Positions 7,491 to 12,293 of a stretch of 12,293 nucleotides of DNA are shown here, in pieces; within the stretch, counting starts at the first letter, position 1, and the number at the start of each line of letters is the position of its first letter. The stretch is from an uncultured Lachnospiraceae bacterium (lineage in GTDB: Bacteria; Bacillota; Clostridia; Lachnospirales; Lachnospiraceae). Made by a program: the position numbers and the translations under genes. The stretch is taken from contig CAJLUP010000048.1 of NCBI GenBank assembly GCA_905209865.1, positions 1 to 12,293 of the forward strand, in the 5' to 3' direction. The notes below the pieces were generated by a model. That model saw only the letters and a program-made list of their open reading frames with translations. It was not told the DNA's origin and did no database searches.

Positions 7491-7505
7491 AAGTTTCGGT
7501 ATGAT
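7477..7505 (+). promoter_or_regulatory. Promoter of the TetR-family gene
   Basis: TTGACT (7477-7482) and TATGAT (7500-7505) are separated by exactly 17 bp. The -35 box lies inside the last codons of the kinase gene and the -10 box just after its stop. The regulator can therefore be expressed alone even if it is also read from the kinase promoter. Predicted start is near 7512. Confidence 0.7.
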
Positions 7506-7550
7506 TATCGGTGAAAAAGGAGTGGATTAGAGGAAGGAAATTTGCCGAAC

Positions 7551-8126
7551 ATGGAAGATAAACGGATCGTAAAGACAAAACGAAATCTGAAAGATGCAAT
7601 GATCAGAATGCTTTCAACAGAGGATTTTGAACGCATTTCCGTTACAGAGCTCTGTAAAGAAGCGAAAGTCAGCAGGATTACGTTTTATTCACATTACAGC
7701 GATAAATATGCGCTTTTAGAAGACATTTTCAATGATATGCTTTGTATTGGCACAGAGGATTACTATCGGCGTCAGGAAGAGAATAATCCGGAGCGAGGAT
7801 TGGTTCGCGGGTATGTGAATATGCTTAGTGCGATCTTGGATCTTTACTATGATCGGTTTGATTTTTTTCAATATACTAATCCCGAGGTTAATCCGTATTT
7901 GGCATCCCGACTCTATGGGATTATCTTGGAAACGGTCGAGATGCATACGATTCATGTGAATCAGAAATTAAAATATTCTGCGAAAAAAATAGCAGGCTTC
8001 GTTTGTTTTGGCATGCTTGGCTTCGTAAATGAGTGTCAGAAGAGCAATGAATCTCTTGAAGAGACAAAAAGAGAAACACGGGTTCTGCTGGAAGACGTCT
8101 TGAGATCTGGGATTTTGACAGAATAG
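7551..8126 (+). CDS. TetR/AcrR-family transcriptional regulator
   Basis: This is a 191-residue one-component regulator. The N-terminal DNA-binding domain (about 8-55) has the typical TetR layout: KTKRNLKDAMIRML, then a helix-turn-helix ISVTELCKEAKVSRITFYSHYSDKYALL. The rest (about 60-191) is helical with aromatic-rich stretches, as expected for a ligand-binding and dimer domain; no ligand can be assigned. The ATG at 7551 fits the family's usual start. A TTG at 7542 in the same frame would add three residues and has better spacing from AGAGG (7529-7533), so the start is uncertain. It follows the kinase-like gene and may control it, though no clear palindromic operator was found at either promoter. 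A strong terminator follows. Confidence 0.9.
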   Translation: MEDKRIVKTKRNLKDAMIRMLSTEDFERISVTELCKEAKVSRITFYSHYSDKYALLEDIFNDMLCIGTEDYYRRQEENNPERGLVRGYVNMLSAILDLYYDRFDFFQYTNPEVNPYLASRLYGIILETVEMHTIHVNQKLKYSAKKIAGFVCFGMLGFVNECQKSNESLEETKRETRVLLEDVLRSGILTE

Positions 8127-8186
8127 ATCAGATACGGTTTTGCTAAAATACGAAATTGTGGAAATACAAATCAGAATAAGAAAATG

Positions 8187-8224
8187 CAGCGGCTTTACTG
8201 TTATTGTAGAGCTGCTGTTTTTTT
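8187..8224 (+). terminator. Terminator after the TetR gene
   Basis: A 12-bp stem (8187-8198 with 8206-8217, two wobble pairs) with the 7-nt loop TGTTATT is followed by seven T (8218-8224), 60 nt after the regulator stop. It closes the kinase-regulator unit. Confidence 0.9.
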
Positions 8225-8351
8225 AGAAATCAGGGGAAGATAAAAAGCAGGTAATCAAAAAGTAATCAAAATACTCTCTCGAATTCGTTGCGGAACTGTA
8301 TGTATATCAACTTTGGATAAATTGCTTATTTATAGAAATGCTTTATAAGGA
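8225..8351. other. Gene-free stretch before the tRNA unit
   Basis: Nothing recognisable is seen between the two terminators apart from a short direct repeat of GTAATCAAAA. Confidence 0.5.
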
Positions 8352-8390
8352 AATAAAAAAATAAGAAACCTTAGATTTGCTAAGGTTTCT
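8352..8390 (-). terminator. Terminator of tRNA-Leu (minus strand)
   Basis: A perfect 11-bp stem AGAAACCTTAG / CTAAGGTTTCT (8364-8374 with 8380-8390) has a 5-nt loop. Read on the minus strand it is followed by TATTTTTTT. It begins 15 nt after the 3' end of the tRNA. Confidence 0.92.
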
Positions 8391-8405
8391 CGCTTATGTC
8401 TGCAA

Positions 8406-8489
8406 TGCGGAAGAAGAGACTTGAACTCTCACAGGATAAACTCCCACTAGAACCTGAATCTAGCGCGTCTGCCATTCCGCCACTTCCGC
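8406..8489 (-). tRNA. tRNA-Leu, anticodon CAG
   Basis: Read on the minus strand, the 84-nt gene has the acceptor arm GCGGAAG / CTTCCGC with discriminator A and a D arm with GCG/CGC. The anticodon stem CTAGA/TCTAG carries the loop TTCAGGT, giving anticodon CAG, which reads CUG. A long class II variable arm (GGGA ... TCCT) fits leucine tRNAs. The T arm is GAGAG-TTCAAGT-CTCTT. CCA is not encoded and must be added by the CCA-adding enzyme. It has its own promoter and terminator and stands against the flanking + strand genes. No repeat of its 3' end is seen in the window, so there is no sign that it serves as an integration site here. Confidence 0.97.
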
Positions 8490-8501
8490 TCGACAAATGA
8501 T

Positions 8502-8530
8502 ATTTTATCATAATTAATGGCGTTTGTAAA
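8502..8530 (-). promoter_or_regulatory. tRNA-Leu promoter (minus strand)
   Basis: On the minus strand TTTACA (8525-8530) is followed after 17 bp by TAAAAT (8502-8507). TG one base before the -10 box makes it an extended -10 promoter. The predicted start is a few bases before the tRNA, as expected for a short tRNA leader. Confidence 0.8.
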
Positions 8531-8573
8531 GCATTAAATAGGTTTTTATTGTGTTTTATGGTGAATCAGGGGA

Positions 8574-8590
8574 GTCTACGCAGCGTAGAC
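8574..8590. promoter_or_regulatory. Perfect inverted repeat upstream of the XRE gene
   Basis: GTCTACGC-A-GCGTAGAC is a perfect 8+8 inverted repeat around one base, and GC-richer than its surroundings. It lies about 20 bp upstream of the -35 box of the XRE gene and beyond the tRNA promoter. It looks like a protein-binding site rather than a terminator: a one-base loop cannot form and no T-run follows. The binder is unknown. Confidence 0.5.
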
Positions 8591-8610
8591 CGATGGAAAA
8601 TGAACGTGTA

Positions 8611-8638
8611 TTGTAAAAATTTCATAGTTTGGTATGAT
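8611..8638 (+). promoter_or_regulatory. Promoter of the XRE-propeller pair
   Basis: TTGTAA (8611-8616) and TATGAT (8633-8638) are separated by 16 bp. Transcription would start near 8645, at the edge of a perfect palindrome. Confidence 0.6.
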
Positions 8639-8644
8639 TAGGTC

Positions 8645-8660
8645 AGTAAAATATTTTACT
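8645..8660. promoter_or_regulatory. Palindromic operator at the XRE gene start site
   Basis: AGTAAAATATTTTACT is a perfect 16-bp palindrome lying from about +1 to +16 of the predicted transcript and ending 32 bp before the ATG of the XRE gene. Its size and position fit a homodimeric helix-turn-helix repressor, most simply the XRE protein acting on its own operon. The palindrome is seen; the identity of the binder is inference. Confidence 0.55.
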
Positions 8661-8692
8661 TTCTGCGAGACAGTGTGGAAGGAGGAGCTAAA

Positions 8693-9982
8693 ATGGCAGA
8701 CAGAATAGAAAGCGAAACAGAAAAAGAAAAAGAAGCAGAATATGAAAGAAAAAGCAAACCGAAAAATAAAACAGAAAATAAAACAGAAAACGGATCAGAA
8801 GATAAAATGAAAAATAAAGGAGAAAACAGGACAGGAGAATTTATTGCGCGGAGGAGAAAGGAACGCGGAATGACTCAGAGAGAAATGGCGGATCGGCTTG
8901 GTGTAACGAATAAAGCGGTGTCAAAATGGGAAACGGGACAGGGAATGCCGGATGTCGGAATTCTTTCTGAGCTTGGAAAAGTGCTTGGTGCAACGGTGGA
9001 TGAAATCTTAACAGGGGAGCAGATTGAACAGAGTCAGCGGTTAGTATATGGCGTACCGGATGATGACAGGAAGCTTTTAGATATTGTGTTGGAGCGAGCT
9101 GAGAAAAGGGCGGAAACGATTCGGATTACATGGAAGGACGTTTTAGGCTGCCTTCTGTTTTTGTTTGCAGTAGGTTTGATTTTGGTACAGGTTTGGGTTT
9201 TGGTGCGAGGAAGAGAACTTGGATTAGAATATATAATGAAAGGAATTCCGTATGTAATAAACGCAGCGGCAGTGTTCTTTTTATGGGCAGGCGGCATGTG
9301 TATCGGAAAACTTCATCCGATCTGGAAAAGAAAATCGAGTGTTGCTGCCGCGGTGATTTTATTTGCAGGAGGGATTGCAGTCTGTCCGTTTTTATTTCCG
9401 TCACAGCGGGAAATTGTTGATCTTGCGCCTGACTTTTCAAATATAATGCGCCTGAAAATCGACGAAAACGGGAGAGCGGTCTTTTACCGCCAAAGAGGAT
9501 TGTTATTTGGTGTTCAGGTTGATGTGTTTCCGTTTACGGTGAAAGACGATGTGAAAGTGCAGTGGCTTGAAAATGATGTGTGCGCGCTTACATATGAATC
9601 GACGGAAGATCGTTCGGTGCATCAGTTTGTGGCGACTTACGGAGACAGGAACGGAGCGGTATCCTATTATTACGTAGGAAATGCGGCTTACGGTTCGTGG
9701 AGCGCGGAAGATCAGGGAGAAAATTATAAGCTGGAAGTGGGGACGGGAGAAAACGGTGGAATTGACATTGAAACGCCGGAAGGAAAAGAACATTATGAAT
9801 TGGAAGAGTGCCTTCAGTATGGAACGCTTGCAGTTGTATTTCCGAGCGATAATCCAAAATGGACGCTTGTATTAAATCAGGACTGCGTATTGGAAGAAGG
9901 CGGAAGCCGGGTAGAAGAAGGCGGAACGGTTACTTTGTGCAAAGTGTCGATGGAGAAAACAGCTCCGATCATTATGCATTAG
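8693..9982 (+). CDS. Membrane-tethered XRE-family transcriptional regulator
   Basis: The 429-residue protein joins a cytoplasmic DNA-binding domain to a membrane anchor and an outside domain. Residues 5-47 are an unusual K/E/N-rich, probably unstructured tail. Residues 49-108 are an XRE (Cro/CI) helix-turn-helix with RRRKERGMTQREMADRLG and NKAVSKWETGQGMPD. Hydrophobic segments lie at about 148-171, 185-205 and 216-236, with basic KLHPIWKRK between the second and third. By the positive-inside rule the C-terminal 195 residues face outside; I recognise no family there. The ATG is chosen because AGGAGG lies 7 nt upstream; a GTG at 8675 in the same frame overlaps that site. The gene for an Asp-box membrane protein follows with no terminator between, so the two are likely one operon. 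The outside signal is unknown. Confidence 0.85.
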   Translation: MADRIESETEKEKEAEYERKSKPKNKTENKTENGSEDKMKNKGENRTGEFIARRRKERGMTQREMADRLGVTNKAVSKWETGQGMPDVGILSELGKVLGATVDEILTGEQIEQSQRLVYGVPDDDRKLLDIVLERAEKRAETIRITWKDVLGCLLFLFAVGLILVQVWVLVRGRELGLEYIMKGIPYVINAAAVFFLWAGGMCIGKLHPIWKRKSSVAAAVILFAGGIAVCPFLFPSQREIVDLAPDFSNIMRLKIDENGRAVFYRQRGLLFGVQVDVFPFTVKDDVKVQWLENDVCALTYESTEDRSVHQFVATYGDRNGAVSYYYVGNAAYGSWSAEDQGENYKLEVGTGENGGIDIETPEGKEHYELEECLQYGTLAVVFPSDNPKWTLVLNQDCVLEEGGSRVEEGGTVTLCKVSMEKTAPIIMH

Positions 9983-10148
9983 GAAACCGGTCAAACAATG
10001 AAAAGATTAAAAATTTCAATAGAGGAGAATAAAACTTATCTCAAAAGGATTCGGAACGAGAAGGATAAATTCGAATTAAAAGGATGAAAAGCAGGAAGAA
10101 TGGACTTGGATTAAAAGGATCAAAAGAATCGAGAAGGAGAGAAGAAAA
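9983..10148 (+). other. Purine-rich spacer with AAGGAT repeats
   Basis: This 166-nt spacer has no terminator. It contains a 17-nt direct repeat with one mismatch (10075-10091 and 10110-10126, ATTAAAAGGATnAAAAG) plus two further AAGGAT copies. A 29-codon frame from ATG 9998 to TGA 10087 encodes a highly charged peptide. Its ribosome binding site is poor (AGGA, 13 nt away), so I do not call it a gene. Confidence 0.4.
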
Positions 10149-11717
10149 ATGGGTATCAATAAAAAGAAAGGACGAGTTGTAGAACGAAAAGAAAAATGCG
10201 ATGAAAAAGAAAGAAGCAGTCAGACGGGGCGAAAAAGCGGAGCAGGATTTCTTGTTGTGCTCGGTATTGTCGTGATCGTGATGGCAGCAGTCGTATTTTT
10301 TGCTGGAAAGTATGCTTATCATTTGTTAAGAGAATACATAGAGTATGCATCGAAACAAAGTACGGAAGTTGTCTTGGAAAAGGACGGACTGAAAGGAGTT
10401 ATTGAATGGATGTCAGAAAAAGAAAAAGAGACACTTCCGAAGCATTTCCTCGTTTCCGGTATAGAGGCGGAACTGTGGAAAAACGGAGAGGTGTATGACT
10501 TTTCGTTTTCTATTGAAGAATTTAACGGATCAGATGAATATGTGAAAGATATTTATTACAGATATGACAGTGCAGAAGGAAAACTGAGCAGAACAGAGGA
10601 TGTAAATGAGGCGTTTCCGACGGAGTATGATCCAAATGCAGAAATGGATTACTTGGACAGTCAGATAAAAATGCTCCCGCTTATGGCTCAGATGAAGAAA
10701 CTGGATTTCGATAGATATGTTGTGGAGTACAGTAAGGACAGACGTCTTCAAGATGCAGATGTGGTGATAGATGGAAGAGACGGAACCGGATTTCCGGTAT
10801 TGACTGAGAAAGAATATCGGCAGGGAGCAGGAGGTGCAAGCGACGGAAGTTCGCAGGTTGTCATTGCTCTGACTGACGGCAGCGGAGCGATGGGAGAGCG
10901 GATCGAATACGTCTGTCCGCCGGCAGATGAAAATGCGCTCATTGGTCAGACAGAGACCGTGATGCAGAATGATTATTATTTCAGAGGAGAGGAACTTGTG
11001 CTGACAGATGACAGCGGGGAAACATGGATTTCAAGTGGTCTGACGCCAAAGCAGTTGGAAGAAACGAAAGCAGTATATGGGAAAGGTGATATGATCCCGG
11101 AAAACAGCATTTACGCAGATGGAAACGGAATGTTTGCCGTATTTTGGGGAGAGATCCCGACGCTTCATATTTCAAAAGATGATGGTGAGACTTGGACAGA
11201 TTTTGTATTTCAGGAAGATTATCCGAGACTGTGCACTTCGAGAGTAGTTCGTTTTCTTGATCCTGAAAACGGGTATGCAGGTCTTGGAACAGACTGGTCA
11301 ATGGGAACCGGAGGAGGCACTTACGTTGGTTGGACGCATGACGGCGGTATCACTTGGGAGACAATATCTGTGGATGTGGAAAGCGGATGGATTTTATCAG
11401 GACTTGCATTTGCCGATCTGTCATCAGGGATGCTTACGATGGATGAACAATTTGGAGAAAATTCGTGGCCGCATGTACTTGTGACAGAAAACGGAGGGGC
11501 GTCATTTACGGAAATAGAGCTTCCGTGGGACACTGTTTCGGAAGAAGTGATGTTCTTGAATAAAGTGGACAGTTTGAAATATGAGAATGGAGTTTATTAC
11601 TTAACCCTCGGTCAGGGCGAATATGGAAATAAAAAAGCTGATTTTACAAGTACAGATTTGAAGAGCGGATGGAAATTCGAGAAAAGTTATATCGGAACGG
11701 TTCATTTGAATGGGTAG
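10149..11717 (+). CDS. Membrane-anchored protein with Asp-box (BNR-like) repeats
   Basis: The 522-residue protein has a basic cytoplasmic tail (1-31), one membrane helix at about 33-53, and a long predicted extracytoplasmic part. Residues 60-240 are of unknown fold. From about 280 there are Asp-box motifs, S/T-x-D-x-G-x-T-W, ending at Trp293 (TDDSGETW), Trp349 (SKDDGETW) and Trp403 (THDGGITW). A variant ends at Phe453 (TENGGASF) and a degenerate copy at Trp508. Spacing is 56, 54, 50 and 55 residues, one per blade of a beta-propeller, as in sialidase-like and YCF48-like folds. I see no evidence of sialidase catalysis, such as an FRIP motif, so a binding or sensing role is more likely. The ATG has AAGGAGA 8 nt upstream. 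It probably shares a transcript with the membrane-tethered XRE regulator. Confidence 0.8.
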   Translation: MGINKKKGRVVERKEKCDEKERSSQTGRKSGAGFLVVLGIVVIVMAAVVFFAGKYAYHLLREYIEYASKQSTEVVLEKDGLKGVIEWMSEKEKETLPKHFLVSGIEAELWKNGEVYDFSFSIEEFNGSDEYVKDIYYRYDSAEGKLSRTEDVNEAFPTEYDPNAEMDYLDSQIKMLPLMAQMKKLDFDRYVVEYSKDRRLQDADVVIDGRDGTGFPVLTEKEYRQGAGGASDGSSQVVIALTDGSGAMGERIEYVCPPADENALIGQTETVMQNDYYFRGEELVLTDDSGETWISSGLTPKQLEETKAVYGKGDMIPENSIYADGNGMFAVFWGEIPTLHISKDDGETWTDFVFQEDYPRLCTSRVVRFLDPENGYAGLGTDWSMGTGGGTYVGWTHDGGITWETISVDVESGWILSGLAFADLSSGMLTMDEQFGENSWPHVLVTENGGASFTEIELPWDTVSEEVMFLNKVDSLKYENGVYYLTLGQGEYGNKKADFTSTDLKSGWKFEKSYIGTVHLNG

Positions 11718-11730
11718 GGGATTGTTCATA

Positions 11731-11773
11731 AAAATATCGCACCTTAAATGCCAAGTTTAAGATGCGATATTTT
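11731..11773. terminator. Bidirectional hairpin terminator between convergent genes
   Basis: An 11-bp perfect stem (AAAATATCGCA with TGCGATATTTT) continues, after one mismatch, for six more pairs around a 7-nt loop. It begins 14 nt after the stop of the Asp-box gene. The T-run on the + strand is short and lies within the stem; on the minus strand five T follow. It can serve both the + strand operon and the convergent pyrC gene. Confidence 0.75.
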
Positions 11774-12060
11774 AAGCTCATTCTTTTTATCTTTACGTTT
11801 CTCTTTTTTATGATTTTTGCAGCATAAATATAGTACGCATAATTAATGCATTCGCAAAAACAGCGATTCCGGCGGATAATATATCTAGTCAGTTTAAAAT
11901 AAAAATTGTAATAAATGTAAGTGAACAGAGGGCAAGTATTTGATCCTTGAACTTCTGTGGGAAATTTGTATTTTCCCTCAAATTTCTTGATCTCATTATG
12001 AAGTGGGGGGCATGACTGGAATGCTCTGTTTCCCGACAGCCTCATATTTATTAAAAGTAA
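11774..12060. other. Gene-free stretch with short inverted repeats
   Basis: No credible gene is seen between the hairpin terminator and the end of pyrC. The part at 11959-12040 is dense in complementarity. GGGAAA/TTTCCC (11959-11977) overlaps GAAATTTG/CAAATTTC (11961-11986), so these two hairpins exclude each other. GGGCAT/ATGCTC lies at 12008-12026 and a short CTGT/ACAG pair follows. The left part is T-rich. Confidence 0.4.
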
Positions 12061-12293
12061 TTAAATGGCGTTGTATACAATTTCTCCTCTGCATACAGTC
12101 ATCTTTACTTTTCCGTACAATTCCCAACCGATAAACGGTGAATTTGACGACATGGAAGCGAAGGATTCCGGTATCCATTTTGTTTCAGGATCGAAGACCA
12201 CCAGGTCTGCGGGAGCGCCTTCTTCGATTCTTCCGCCGTCTAAATGATACAGTCTGGCTGGATTGATCGTCATTTTTTCGAGAAGCTGCATAA
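12061..12293 (-). CDS. pyrC: Dihydroorotase, C-terminal end (5' part outside window)
   Basis: Dihydroorotase is a zinc amidohydrolase that cyclises carbamoyl-aspartate to dihydroorotate in pyrimidine synthesis. Only the last 76 or so residues are present. They read LLEKMTINPARLYHLDGGRI, then EGAPADLVVFDPETKW and SSNSPFIGWELYGKVKMTVCRG, which is the conserved C-terminus of class I dihydroorotases where the strand-rich end of the fold re-forms. The metal ligands lie upstream, out of view. The methionine codon at 12289-12291 is internal, not a start: the frame runs to the window edge and the family is about 420-430 residues. Related amidohydrolases (dihydropyrimidinase, allantoinase) are less likely because of the SNSPFIGW motif. 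The gene converges on the Asp-box operon. Confidence 0.88.
   Translation of the reverse strand, partial: MQLLEKMTINPARLYHLDGGRIEEGAPADLVVFDPETKWIPESFASMSSNSPFIGWELYGKVKMTVCRGEIVYNAI

Noticed and set aside
7494..7516. An inverted repeat TTTC...GAAA as a TetR operator
   Set aside because: Only four outer base pairs match and the inner positions fail, so it is not a convincing operator.
8406..8489. The tRNA-Leu gene as an integration site for a mobile element
   Set aside because: No duplicated tRNA 3' end, integrase or transfer gene is visible nearby.
11808..11888. A short hydrophobic minus-strand reading frame (26 residues, LDILSAGIAVFANALIMRTI...)
   Set aside because: It could be a remnant of a membrane protein, but it has no start codon at its beginning, no ribosome binding site and no flanking homology, so chance is as likely.
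11644..12045. A 133-codon minus-strand frame covering the gene-free stretch
   Set aside because: It overlaps the end of the Asp-box gene and the terminator, has odd composition and no ribosome binding site, and looks like a chance frame.

Overview
The window reads as a chromosomal segment of a low-to-mid GC Gram-positive anaerobe, most likely a gut member of the Lachnospiraceae (Clostridia). The grounds are the order rpsM-rpsK-rpsD-rpoA-rplQ, an L17 with a long internal insertion, a fused AdhE beside the ribosomal operon, strong AGGAGG ribosome binding sites and A-rich intergenic DNA. The genus cannot be fixed from the sequence.

Layout. Positions 1-3423 hold the end of the large ribosomal protein cluster on the + strand: S13 (5' end cut by the window), S11, S4, RNA polymerase alpha and L17, closed by a strong terminator at 3472-3508. 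The spacers inside this operon are unusually long (142, 85, 59 and 322 nt), and several contain clean stem-loops. Positions 3596-6428 form an independent adhE unit: a near-consensus promoter, two Rex-like operators (one overlapping the -35 box), the 872-residue aldehyde-alcohol dehydrogenase, and a terminator. Positions 6665-8224 carry an APH/choline-kinase-fold phosphotransferase followed by a TetR-family regulator. The regulator has its own promoter inside the end of the kinase gene, and a good terminator follows it.

Positions 8352-8530 are a complete minus-strand tRNA-Leu(CAG) unit with promoter, gene and terminator. Positions 8574-11717 are the least ordinary part. A membrane-tethered XRE regulator (DNA-binding domain inside, three membrane helices, about 195 residues predicted outside) is followed on the same strand by a single-pass membrane protein. 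That protein's predicted extracytoplasmic part carries four clear and one degenerate Asp-box repeats at 50-56 residue spacing, suggesting a beta-propeller. A perfect 16-bp palindrome lies at the predicted transcription start of the pair and a second inverted repeat lies upstream. I propose, as inference, a cell-surface sensing or response pair under autoregulation.

The right end (11718-12293) has a bidirectional hairpin, a gene-free stretch with several short inverted repeats, and the C-terminal end of a minus-strand dihydroorotase gene running off the window. No IS elements, CRISPR arrays or rRNA genes were seen.
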